Assembly (NCBI GenBank): GCA_003569205.1
Contig: BGOK01000002.1
Span: forward strand, 1-64,000
Direction of reading: 5' to 3'
Length of the DNA: 64,000 nucleotides
From: Verrucomicrobiota bacterium
GTDB lineage: Bacteria; Verrucomicrobiota; Verrucomicrobiia; Opitutales; UBA953
Shown: positions 34,310 through 42,142 of the stretch, piece after piece
How positions within the stretch are numbered: the stretch's first letter is position 1
Layout of the letters: each line of letters begins with the position of its first letter
The notes under the pieces: model-generated
Told to the model about the DNA's origin: nothing
What the model saw: the letters and a program-made list of their open reading frames with translations, nothing else
Databases searched by the model: none
Program-made: the position numbers and the translations under genes

Positions 34310-35155
34310 ATGTCCTCCCAGTCCTACCACCTCGCCGACCGCGGCCAGAGTCTAGGCACGTTGGATTCCCAAGCAGTCCTCGTTGGTTTGGCCACGGGGC
34401 GCTTGTCGCCCGACACCCTTTCCTGGCAGGAAGGGGAAGCGGGTTGGGTGGCGCTGCGTGAGCGGCCGGAGTTCGCTAGTGGCGTGAGCGCCGTGGCTTC
34501 GCTGGAGCCGCCGCCGCCCGCGCTGCCTTGGGAAGCACAAGTCACGCGCTGGAGTTCCCGTCCGCAGTTCGCCACTCTATGGGCGACGCTCAAGGCGGTC
34601 CTCTTTCGCCCGCAAGCCACGTTCACCGCCGCGGTTTCGTCGGACGGTCTCCGCGCCCCCATCCAGTGGCTGTTGTGGGCCAGCGTCGGCGCGGTGCTGG
34701 TTGGGTTTCCGTTGTGGAGTGTGCTGCTGAGCTTACGTCCAGCGTTGCTTGGGAAATTTGGCATGCCGGAAACAGCGGCGCCCGCGATTTTCAACCTCAC
34801 CTATTTCTTTCGGGCCTTAGCCCTCTATCCGCTGGCGGCCTTCGTGGGTACATTCGTCACCGCTTTCAGCGTACATGGGTTACTGCGGCTGTTCGGTGGC
34901 GGCCAAGCTGGTTGGCGCCGGACCTTCCGTACCTTAGCTTACGTCTTTGGTTCGATGTGCTTGGTCTTGGCTCTTCCGGTGACCGCCTGTGCCGTCCCGG
35001 TCTGGGGTTTTATCCTAGCCCTCTTGGCGCTGGGGTTCGCCCACCAAGAGCCCGCTTGGCGTGGGTTTCTCGCGGTGGGCTTGGTGGCTACCGTCGGCTG
35101 CTGCTCGGGCCTCATCGCCTCAGCCTGGTCTGTCAGCCGTAATTTCTTCCGCTAA
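34310..35155 (+). CDS. GYF_2 (DUF4339) and Yip1-like membrane protein, copy 1
   Basis: A 281-residue protein. Residues about 1-50 form a GYF_2-type domain (YHLADRGQSLGTLDSQAVLV; LSWQEGEAGWVALRERPEF). After a Pro-rich linker and the short WATLKAVLFRPQATF segment there are five hydrophobic segments of a Yip1-like domain (about 115-281). GYF_2 domains are thought to bind Pro-rich peptides; the function of the combination is unknown. It is the most diverged of four tandem paralogues at 34.3-37.9 kb and starts 13 bases after tRNA-Arg. Confidence 0.7.
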   Translation: MSSQSYHLADRGQSLGTLDSQAVLVGLATGRLSPDTLSWQEGEAGWVALRERPEFASGVSAVASLEPPPPALPWEAQVTRWSSRPQFATLWATLKAVLFRPQATFTAAVSSDGLRAPIQWLLWASVGAVLVGFPLWSVLLSLRPALLGKFGMPETAAPAIFNLTYFFRALALYPLAAFVGTFVTAFSVHGLLRLFGGGQAGWRRTFRTLAYVFGSMCLVLALPVTACAVPVWGFILALLALGFAHQEPAWRGFLAVGLVATVGCCSGLIASAWSVSRNFFR

Positions 35156-35203
35156 GTTAGTTGCGGGCTTGCAGGGCTCTCTCGCCTTGCCAGAAATAAT
35201 CTT

Positions 35204-36100
35204 ATGCAAATCCACGTCGCCCGTCCGCCCAATCAGCTCGGAGTCTTTAGCCAGGAGGAAGTCGCCGCTGGCCTGCAGTCGGGCCGCTTCCTGCCCACCG
35301 ACCAAGCTTGGCGCGATGGCATGTCCGCTTGGACGCCCTTGAGCCAGTGGGCAGAGTTTAGCAGTGTAGTCGCTGCGGTACCGGCGTCGCCCGCCGAAGC
35401 GGTGGTCGCGCCCTCGCAGGTGCCCTGGGAGCAGGGTAAGAGCGCTGGGAGTTTCTTTGCCACCGTGAAGGCCGCGGTCTTCAGCCCGCGTGAGACCTTT
35501 GCCAACGCTCGGATGGAGTTCGGTGATTGGCTAATCTTTGCCTACATCGCGCAGCTAGTGGTTCTACCAGTCCGTTTACTCCAAGCCTTTGTGTTTGAAG
35601 ATCCCACCGCCCAAATGGTGAGTTTCATCGAAAAACTAAATAACCCAGCGCTCGAACCATTGCTCACAGCTTTGCGTAAGAACATCGCCGATGCCGATTT
35701 GCCCATCACGCAGTTCGTAAAAGTTGGGTCGGTGTTCGGCAGCATCGCTATCGGCCCGCTGATGGTGGCTTTATTTGGTGTGATTATCTGGGTGGGGTTA
35801 TGGATCATGCGCCAGAAAGTCGATTGTGGCCGCGCCATTGGGCCCATGCTGATGGCGTCCTCCATCGCCTCTATGATTGTCATGCCCTTGAGCCTGCTCG
35901 GGTTTAATGTCATCCTCTTGTTCGGTCTCGGCTGCCTGCTCGGCATTCCTTACCTCATTTTTTACCATCGTCTCCATGGGGCGGCCATTCAGCGGAGCGC
36001 TTGGGTCTCGTTCGGTGCCCACCTCCTGTTCTGCCTGATCCTCGGCTGTTGTGGCTTTGCCTGTATGGCAGCTACACTCGGGCTCAGTTCAGCACGCTGA
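35204..36100 (+). CDS. GYF_2 (DUF4339) membrane protein, copy 2
   Basis: A 298-residue protein whose first ~50 residues (MQIHVARPPNQLGVFSQEEV; SGRFLPTDQAWRDGMSAWTP) are nearly identical to copies 3 and 4. A linker and FFATVKAAVFSPRETF lead into a membrane domain with about five segments. That domain differs from copies 3 and 4: it has a long loop with LNNPALEPLLTALRKNIADA and ends in Cys-rich hydrophobic FCLILGCCGFACMAAT. The conserved head on a different membrane part suggests recombination within the array. Confidence 0.7.
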   Translation: MQIHVARPPNQLGVFSQEEVAAGLQSGRFLPTDQAWRDGMSAWTPLSQWAEFSSVVAAVPASPAEAVVAPSQVPWEQGKSAGSFFATVKAAVFSPRETFANARMEFGDWLIFAYIAQLVVLPVRLLQAFVFEDPTAQMVSFIEKLNNPALEPLLTALRKNIADADLPITQFVKVGSVFGSIAIGPLMVALFGVIIWVGLWIMRQKVDCGRAIGPMLMASSIASMIVMPLSLLGFNVILLFGLGCLLGIPYLIFYHRLHGAAIQRSAWVSFGAHLLFCLILGCCGFACMAATLGLSSAR

Positions 36101-36191
36101 ACGACTGCCCTGTTTGGTGGTAACGGCTGAGGGTGGTTTCACGACCGTCCATAGGCTTGCCGTATCCTGGGTCGCCGTCTAAGCATGGGTC

Positions 36192-37037
36192 ATGCAAATC
36201 CACGTCGCCCGTCCGCCCGCCCAGCTCGGAGTCTTTAGCCAAGAGGAAGTCGCCGCCGGCCTGCAGGACGGACGCTTCCTGCCATCCGACCAAGGCTGGC
36301 GCGAAGGGATGTCCGCGTGGACGCCCCTGAGCCAGTGGGAAGAGTTCGCCGGCCTCGGCATCCCCTCGGCACCACCGGAATCCGCGCAGGCCTCGACCGT
36401 TCAACCGATGCCAGCTTGGGAGCGTGGTTCCTCGATCGGCAGTTTCTTTGGCACCATCAAGGACGTGGCCCTTGATCCTGTGCAGACGTTCGATAACCTC
36501 CCCGCGCAGGGCGGCTTCGGCCGTCCGTTGCTCTACAATTACTTAACGACTTTCCCTGCGTTGCTTCTGCTCGCCGCGCTCTATGCCTTGTTCTTCGCCG
36601 TCATGGGCGAAACCATCTTGGAAGGCATGCGCGCCGATTCGGATACGCCACAGTTCCTGCAAAACCTCTCCGTCGGTGGTTTGGTGGGTTTGTTGTTTGG
36701 TTTGGTGTTCTGCCTCGCCCTCTTCGCCCCGCTGGCACTGTTTGTAAGCAGTGCTTTCACGTATTTCTTGCTCTTGCCGTGGAGTCCGCGTGGGGGCTAT
36801 GCCGGGAGTTTCCGGGCTAATGCCTACGTCAACGGGGCGTTCTTTCCGCTGACCTGTATCCCTTGCCTCAACTACGTGGCGGCCCCTTGGCAGATGGTTG
36901 TCAACGTCATCGCCTTATCCCGCGTCCATCAAATCGCTTGGTGGAAGGTATTGATTTCGGTCGTTGTGATCCCCTGTTGCCTTTGTTGCGGTGTTTACGC
37001 CGCCGTTCTCCTTCCCCTCCTCACAAAGATGCGTTGA
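36192..37037 (+). CDS. GYF_2 (DUF4339) and Yip1-like membrane protein, copy 3
   Basis: A 281-residue protein. The head domain (VFSQEEVAAGLQDGRFLPSD) is followed by AWERGSSIGSFFGTIKDVAL, a motif shared almost exactly with copy 4, and a Yip1-like domain with five hydrophobic segments including LLLPWSPRGGYAGSFRANAY and WQMVVNVIALSRVHQIAWWK. It is clearly the closest relative of copy 4 along its whole length. Location is the inner membrane; function unknown. Confidence 0.75.
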   Translation: MQIHVARPPAQLGVFSQEEVAAGLQDGRFLPSDQGWREGMSAWTPLSQWEEFAGLGIPSAPPESAQASTVQPMPAWERGSSIGSFFGTIKDVALDPVQTFDNLPAQGGFGRPLLYNYLTTFPALLLLAALYALFFAVMGETILEGMRADSDTPQFLQNLSVGGLVGLLFGLVFCLALFAPLALFVSSAFTYFLLLPWSPRGGYAGSFRANAYVNGAFFPLTCIPCLNYVAAPWQMVVNVIALSRVHQIAWWKVLISVVVIPCCLCCGVYAAVLLPLLTKMR

Positions 37038-37059
37038 GGTATAGGCTTTCCATCTAGCC

Positions 37060-37911
37060 ATGCAAATCCAAGTCGCGCGCCCTCCGACCCAGCTCGGAGT
37101 CTTTAGCCAAGAGGAAGTCGCCGCCGGCCTGCAGTCGGGACGCTTCCTGCCGACCGACCAAGGTTGGCGCGAAGGGATGTCCGCCTGGACGCCGCTCAGT
37201 CAGTGGCTGGAGTTTGGTTCGCTTGGCATGCCGCCCGCACCATCCGAGTTCGCGCCGGCTGCGACCGTGCAACCGATGCCTGCCTGGGAGCGCGGCTCCT
37301 CGATTGGAAATTACTTCGGTACCATCAAGGACGTGGCCCTCAATCCGGTACAGACGTTCGATAGTCTGCCCACCGCAGGAGGTTGGGGCCGTGCTTTGTC
37401 CTTCAACTACCTCGCCATCGGTCCGGTCGTCCTGCTCGGCGTGCTTATCTTCGGTTTGCTCCTCGCCGTGGCGGGCGACGAGATCTTGGCGGATATGCGC
37501 GCCGACCAGAACCTCAACGCATGGACCCGCAACCTGTCGACGGGAGCCTATTTCGCTTTGGTCGCGGCGATCAGCGCCGGTTTCGCCCTCTTCGCCCCGC
37601 TCCTGAATTTTGTGTTTAGCGCTGCGACCCATGTACTCTTGCTTCCGTGGGGGCCGAAGGGCGGTTATGCGGGTTGTTTTCGCGCGAATAGTTACGTCTC
37701 CGGCGGCTTCTTCTTGGCCGGTTTAATCCCCTTCGTCGGTTGCATCGTCCTCCCGTGGCAGGTCGTCGTTAACGTCATCGCGCTGTCCCGCGTGCATCAG
37801 CTGGCTTGGTGGAAGGTCGCTATCTCCGTCGTGCTGATCCCATTCGTTGTCTGCTGCGGAGGTCTCTTTGTGCTGGTCTTCGATTCCATGACGGGGGGAG
37901 GCGGCCCTTAA
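37060..37911 (+). CDS. GYF_2 (DUF4339) and Yip1-like membrane protein, copy 4
   Basis: A 283-residue protein collinear with copy 3: the same head, AWERGSSIGNYFGTIKDVAL, LLLPWGPKGGYAGCFRANSY and WQVVVNVIALSRVHQLAWWK. It starts 22 bases after copy 3. Its stop is followed without a gap by the GTG of a DUF2752 gene, so the cluster reads as one operon through at least that gene. Confidence 0.75.
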   Translation: MQIQVARPPTQLGVFSQEEVAAGLQSGRFLPTDQGWREGMSAWTPLSQWLEFGSLGMPPAPSEFAPAATVQPMPAWERGSSIGNYFGTIKDVALNPVQTFDSLPTAGGWGRALSFNYLAIGPVVLLGVLIFGLLLAVAGDEILADMRADQNLNAWTRNLSTGAYFALVAAISAGFALFAPLLNFVFSAATHVLLLPWGPKGGYAGCFRANSYVSGGFFLAGLIPFVGCIVLPWQVVVNVIALSRVHQLAWWKVAISVVLIPFVVCCGGLFVLVFDSMTGGGGP

Positions 37912-38337
37912 GTGAGTATTGGCATCGTCCGTCGGCCCGCCTTCCCTGGTGAACTCAACCACGAGTTCATCTGGCCAGCGGTGTTCCTCGGTGGCGCGCT
38001 GTTCGCGTGGGCGTGGTTCCAGACGGGTTGGTCGCTGCCACCCTGTATTTTCTACGAATACACCGGGCTGCCTTGCCTCGGCTGCGGCGGCACGCGTTGC
38101 GCCCGCCAGTTGGTACACCTAAACTTTTTAGAAGCGCTCAAGTTCCACCCAGGATTCTTCATCGTTGTGCTGAGCGGTGTCCTCTGGACGGCCTATGCCG
38201 CCGTTTTCTGGCTGCGCCGTGACACGTTGCGCCTGCGGTTGTCAGTCGATGACCGCGGCGAAAAGGTCCTGCGCTGGACGTTCATCGGTGTGCTGCTTGT
38301 CCACTGGGCTTGGCAGTGCTACTACCTGACTCGCTAA
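37912..38337 (+). CDS. DUF2752 membrane protein
   Basis: A 141-residue protein from a GTG directly after the stop of copy 4. It has three hydrophobic segments and the family signature PCLGCGGTRCARQLVHLNFL (about 57-76), followed by EALKFHPGF. Function is unknown for the family; the conserved cysteines and arginine hint at a metal- or lipid-related site, but this is not shown. It is translationally coupled to the GYF_2 genes. Confidence 0.8.
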   Translation: MSIGIVRRPAFPGELNHEFIWPAVFLGGALFAWAWFQTGWSLPPCIFYEYTGLPCLGCGGTRCARQLVHLNFLEALKFHPGFFIVVLSGVLWTAYAAVFWLRRDTLRLRLSVDDRGEKVLRWTFIGVLLVHWAWQCYYLTR

Positions 38338-38338
38338 C

Positions 38339-39283
38339 ATGCGTCGGCTGCTGAAGCTCCTGGGTTGGTTGACGGTCGGTATCTGCGCCTGCCTCGTGGC
38401 CCTGCTGGTCGTCTATGGCTTGTCCGATCGCGCAGGGAAGATCGCCATCGAGCACCACGTCCTGAACGTTATCGATGGCGTCCGCGAAGATGGGATGACC
38501 CCCGACAAGGTCATCGGGACGCTCGATAAGTTCGCTGACCAGACCGAGGTGGTGAAGGGTGATATCGTCCCCGCGCCCGAGCCGGATAAGGAAGCCACGG
38601 CTCCGTACGGCGAACCAGCCGATCAGCGCGGCCTGAAGCTTTTCGTGAACAAGGGTTATAGCGTCGGCTATGACGATAGCCTCCCATCCCCGCGTTGGTC
38701 TTCTTACCGTGTCTTCCCGTATCAGGACGTGCACCTCGAGCGGCCTTCGAGCTTTAAGAGCGACGTCCGTACCACTGCGCGCGTGACGACCGCCGAGTTT
38801 GTCCGTTCGGGGTATGACCGCGGTCATCTTTCACCGAATTATGCCATCTCGGTCTGCTACGGCGAGGAGGCCCAAAAGGAAACCTTCCTGCTCTCGAATA
38901 TCGTCCCGCAGCTGCACGCCCTCAACGCCGGCCTCTGGAAGGACCTCGAGCAGCGCATCGTGCGCCGTTACGTCGAGCGCTACGGCACGGTCTGGGTGCA
39001 GGTCGGCCCAGTCTTCACCGAGCCCTCCGCGCAGAAGGTCGGGCGCATCCCTGTGCCCGCTGCTTTCTGGATGGTCGTCTCGGAATACGATCAGGATCAA
39101 CGTGGCCTTCGCGCCATCGCCTACCTTATCCCGCACGAAGAGACGTGGCGCGACCGTGAACTCACGCGCTACGTCGTGAGTATCCGGAAGGTCGAGGCCC
39201 TGACGGGCTTGGACTTCTTTCCGAAGTTAGCGAAGACGACGCAGGACCGACTCGAATCAACGCCCGCGCCCCGCGCGTGGTGA
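38339..39283 (+). CDS. Membrane-anchored DNA/RNA non-specific endonuclease (NUC1/EndA type)
   Basis: A 314-residue protein with one N-terminal membrane segment (about 11-27) and a spacer, then an ExtEndonuclease_NS domain (about 95-300). The active site DRGH lies at residues 160-163 (SGYDRGHLSPNYAI) with His163 as general base; the metal-binding asparagine lies in SNIVPQLHALNAGLW. Such enzymes cut nucleic acids outside the cytoplasm for nutrition, uptake or toxicity. The start follows the DUF2752 stop by 1 base. Its end overlaps the convergent prmB end by 27 bases. Confidence 0.9.
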   Translation: MRRLLKLLGWLTVGICACLVALLVVYGLSDRAGKIAIEHHVLNVIDGVREDGMTPDKVIGTLDKFADQTEVVKGDIVPAPEPDKEATAPYGEPADQRGLKLFVNKGYSVGYDDSLPSPRWSSYRVFPYQDVHLERPSSFKSDVRTTARVTTAEFVRSGYDRGHLSPNYAISVCYGEEAQKETFLLSNIVPQLHALNAGLWKDLEQRIVRRYVERYGTVWVQVGPVFTEPSAQKVGRIPVPAAFWMVVSEYDQDQRGLRAIAYLIPHEETWRDRELTRYVVSIRKVEALTGLDFFPKLAKTTQDRLESTPAPRAW

Positions 39284-40210
39284 TTTCGCCAAGGCCGCGC
39301 GGAGGTCGGCGGCTTGCATCAGTACAACGCAGTCGAGCCCATCGGCGGTCGGTAGCCAGAGCATCGGCAACTTCGGCCAGGCCTGGTGCATCGCATCGCG
39401 GAGACCGCCGACTTCGATGACCAGCACGCCGTGCGGTTGCAGGAGTTCGGTGGCTTGCGCGAGTAGTTTGCGGATGACGTCGAGGCCGTCCTTGCCGGAG
39501 ACCAAGGAGTTCTTGGGCTCCTTCTTAAATTCTGCGGGCAGACGCCGGTAAATGCCTTCCGGCTCGTACGGTGGGTTGCTGAGGATCAGGTCAAACTTCG
39601 GGCCGCCGAGCAGCGCCGTCATCGTATCCGTCTCGTGCAGCTTGATTCGCTTCGTCTCGCCGTGGTCCGCCACGTTGAGTTTCGCCACCGCGAGGGCGGG
39701 CGCCGAAAGGTCGGTCGCATCCACCTTCGCTTGCGGGAAACGCTTCGCGAGCAGGACGGCTAAGCAACCGGAACCCGTGCACACATCGGCCACGCGCTTA
39801 ACCTGCTCGACGGGCGGCAACCAGCGCGGGATGGCTTCGGGGATCAGCTCAACAAAGTAGGAACGCGGCACGATGACCCGTTCATCGACGCGGAAACGCA
39901 GGCCGCCCAGCCAAGCTTCACCGACGAGGTAGGCCGTGGGGACCCGTTCGAAAACGCGGCGTTCGAGCAGGGCGAGGAACTTGGCCTTCTCGGCGGGCTT
40001 GAGGGCGCGCTCAAAGCACTGCGGGAGCTTTTCCCAAGCGAGACCAGTGGCGGCGCTCATCAAGGTCAGCGATTCCTCCTGCTCATCGAGGAACCCTTGG
40101 CCGTAGGCCACGTCGGACGACTTTAGCAGCTTGTTCGCGAAACGCAGGTGTTCACCCCCCGTGCGCAGACGCGCGGTCTGGGCCGGAGTAGGGCGCGAAG
40201 GTGCGCTCAT
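39257..40210 (-). CDS. prmB: Ribosomal protein L3 / release-factor type N5-glutamine methyltransferase
   Basis: A 317-residue SAM-dependent methyltransferase. The SAM motif is VADVCTGSGCLAVLLAKRFP, and the catalytic NPPYEPEG motif (NPPY binds the glutamine amide) follows. The N-terminal helical region (FANKLLKSSDVAYGQGFLDE) and VPRSYFVELIPEA fit PrmB better than PrmC, so methylation of L3 is likely. I started at the ATG at 40210 (MSAPSRPTPAQ). It lies 16 bases downstream of accC, in the same operon. Confidence 0.85.
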   Translation of the reverse strand: MSAPSRPTPAQTARLRTGGEHLRFANKLLKSSDVAYGQGFLDEQEESLTLMSAATGLAWEKLPQCFERALKPAEKAKFLALLERRVFERVPTAYLVGEAWLGGLRFRVDERVIVPRSYFVELIPEAIPRWLPPVEQVKRVADVCTGSGCLAVLLAKRFPQAKVDATDLSAPALAVAKLNVADHGETKRIKLHETDTMTALLGGPKFDLILSNPPYEPEGIYRRLPAEFKKEPKNSLVSGKDGLDVIRKLLAQATELLQPHGVLVIEVGGLRDAMHQAWPKLPMLWLPTADGLDCVVLMQAADLRAALAKSPRAGRGR

Positions 40211-40226
40211 CAGAGATTCGCCGTCC

Positions 40227-41603
40227 TCAGGTGAGGGGCGCAGCCGACCACAGTTCCTTCGGGGTGCGTTCAAAGAAGTCCTCGAGGTACTTCGTCGTGG
40301 CACCGCCTTGGCGGAAGACAGGGTCCTTCATGATCGCCCGGCACACTGGGATGGTGGTGTGGATGCCGCGGATGATGTACTCGCTGAGGGCACGGTGCAT
40401 GCGATCGAGCGCCTTCTGGCGGTTGGCACCGACCGAAATCAGCTTGGCCACCATGGAGTCGTAATTCGGCGGGATGGTGTAGCCCGAGTAGCAATGGGAG
40501 TCGACGCGGACGCCGTGGCCACCGGGTGTGTAATAGAGACCGATGGTGCCAGGGCTGGGCGTGAAGTTGCGGGCCGGGTCTTCGGCGTTGATCCGGCACT
40601 CGATGGCGTGGCCAGTGATCTTGATGTCCTTCTGGTTAAGCTCTAGCTTCTCACCGCAGGCGATGAGGATTTGGCGACGCACCAAGTCGATGTCGGTGAC
40701 CTCTTCGGTCACGCCGTGTTCCACTTGGATACGGGTGTTCATCTCCATGAAGTAGTACTTTCCGTTGCGATCGACGAGGAACTCGATCGTGCCGGCGTTG
40801 TGGTAACCGATGGATTCGGTCAGGCGGACGGCGACCTTACCCATCTCCTCGCGGAGTTTGGGGGTCAGGAATGGAGAGGGGGATTCTTCGATGAGCTTCT
40901 GGTGGCGGCGCTGCACGGAGCAATCGCGCTCACCGAGGTGGAGCACTTTTCCATGCTCGTCGGCCAGCATCTGGAACTCGATGTGGCGGGGCTGTTCGAT
41001 ATACTTCTCGATGTAGACGGAGCCGTTGCCGAAGGCCTTTTCGGCTTCGCTGCGGGCGCTGTCGAACTCCTTAGAGAAAGCGGCGGCATTGTGCACGATG
41101 CGCATGCCCTTACCGCCGCCACCAGCGACGGCCTTAATGATGACGGGGAAGCCGATGCGTTGCGCTTCCTTGATGGCTTCCCGCTGGTTGTCGACGGGAC
41201 CGTCGGAGCCAGGGACCGTGGGGACCTTGGCCTTCGCGGCCGTTTGGCGGGCCACGGCCTTATCGCCCATGAGGCGGATGGCTTCGGGGCGGGGACCGAT
41301 GAACTTGATATTGGCGGTGGCGCACTTCTCGGCGAAGCCCGCGCGCTCGGAAAGGAAGCCGTAGCCCGGGTGGATGGCGTCGACGTTGGTGATCTCAGCA
41401 GCCGAGATGATACGGTCCTCGCGAAGGTACGAGTCCTTGCTGGGGCCGGGCCCGATGCAGACGGCCTCGTCGGCCAGTTGGACGTGCAGGGACTGTTCGT
41501 CGGCCTGGGAGTAGACCGCGACGGTCTTAATGCCCAGCTCGCGACAAGCGCGGATGACGCGCAGGGCGATTTCGCCGCGATTGGCGATGAGGATTTTGTT
41601 CAT
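40227..41603 (-). CDS. accC: Acetyl-CoA carboxylase, biotin carboxylase subunit
   Basis: Carboxylates the biotin of BCCP with bicarbonate and ATP, the first half of malonyl-CoA synthesis. The 458-residue protein begins [20 protein letters not shown] and has the ATP-grasp glycine loop [11 protein letters not shown] and the active-site [20 protein letters not shown]. The length is normal and all motifs are intact. It follows accB by 16 bases and precedes prmB by 16 bases. Confidence 0.97.
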   Translation of the reverse strand: MNKILIANRGEIALRVIRACRELGIKTVAVYSQADEQSLHVQLADEAVCIGPGPSKDSYLREDRIISAAEITNVDAIHPGYGFLSERAGFAEKCATANIKFIGPRPEAIRLMGDKAVARQTAAKAKVPTVPGSDGPVDNQREAIKEAQRIGFPVIIKAVAGGGGKGMRIVHNAAAFSKEFDSARSEAEKAFGNGSVYIEKYIEQPRHIEFQMLADEHGKVLHLGERDCSVQRRHQKLIEESPSPFLTPKLREEMGKVAVRLTESIGYHNAGTIEFLVDRNGKYYFMEMNTRIQVEHGVTEEVTDIDLVRRQILIACGEKLELNQKDIKITGHAIECRINAEDPARNFTPSPGTIGLYYTPGGHGVRVDSHCYSGYTIPPNYDSMVAKLISVGANRQKALDRMHRALSEYIIRGIHTTIPVCRAIMKDPVFRQGGATTKYLEDFFERTPKELWSAAPLT

Positions 41604-41619
41604 GCTCGGAAATCGGTGA

Positions 41620-42078
41620 TCAGCCGACCTTCACGCGGAAGAGGGGCTGGCCGAATTCGACCGAGGTTCCGCTCGCCACGAGGCATTCGACAATGGTGCC
41701 GGAGAGTTCGGACTGGATTTCGTTCATCACCTTCATGGCCTCGATAATGCAGACGACGCTGTCGGCCTTCACGGGCGAGCCCACGGCGACGAAGTTAGGC
41801 GAGTCTGGGGAGGGGGTAGAGTAGTAGGTGCCGACCATCGGGGACGTGATGACCTTCATGTTGGGGTCGGCGGCCAAGGGGGCAGGGGCGGCGGCAGGGG
41901 CGGCAGCCACAGGCGCAGGGGCGGCGGCCACTGGAGCGGCGACCGGGGCGGGGGCAGCGGCACGTCCAGGCACGTCGCGCTTGATGCGCAGCTTGAATTC
42001 TTGGTCTTGGATTTCGAATTCGGAAAGGTCCGACTTCTTCATTAAATCCACGACTTGTTTGATCTTATTAAGGTCCAA
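41620..42078 (-). CDS. accB: Acetyl-CoA carboxylase, biotin carboxyl carrier protein
   Basis: A 152-residue BCCP. An N-terminal helical region (about 1-35) is followed by an Ala/Pro-rich linker (about 40-70) and the biotinyl domain with the modified lysine in EAMKVMNE. The start is a TTG at 42078 preceded by a clear ribosome binding site GGAGG (42087-42091) with an 8-base spacer, which decides the start. It begins the accB-accC-prmB set. It lies 64 bases after the AsmA-like gene on the same strand, so read-through from that operon is possible. Confidence 0.95.
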   Translation of the reverse strand: MDLNKIKQVVDLMKKSDLSEFEIQDQEFKLRIKRDVPGRAAAPAPVAAPVAAAPAPVAAAPAAAPAPLAADPNMKVITSPMVGTYYSTPSPDSPNFVAVGSPVKADSVVCIIEAMKVMNEIQSELSGTIVECLVASGTSVEFGQPLFRVKVG

Positions 42079-42142
42079 GGGTATGTCCTCCGTGAGGGGG
42101 TGGACCAGACTGATACAGCGGGACGGGGGGGCAAATCAACCC

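Larger units (their letters stand above)
35204..37210 (+). repeat. Three near-identical ~145-base 5' repeats of the GYF_2 genes
   Basis: The first ~145 bases of the genes at 35204, 36192 and 37060 are almost the same at DNA level, for example ctcggagtctttagcca and gaggaagtcgccgc in all three, while the downstream parts diverge much more. The copies are spaced 988 and 868 bases apart. The conservation includes synonymous positions, which suggests recent duplication or gene conversion of the head domain. Confidence 0.75.

Noticed and set aside
33067-38337. tRNA-bounded genomic island at the GYF_2 array
   Set aside because: No integrase or repeated tRNA 3' end was found, and codon use looks like that of the neighbours.
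40671-41747. 358-residue plus-strand open frame opposite accC
   Set aside because: Shadow of a highly conserved gene; composition is that of an antisense frame.
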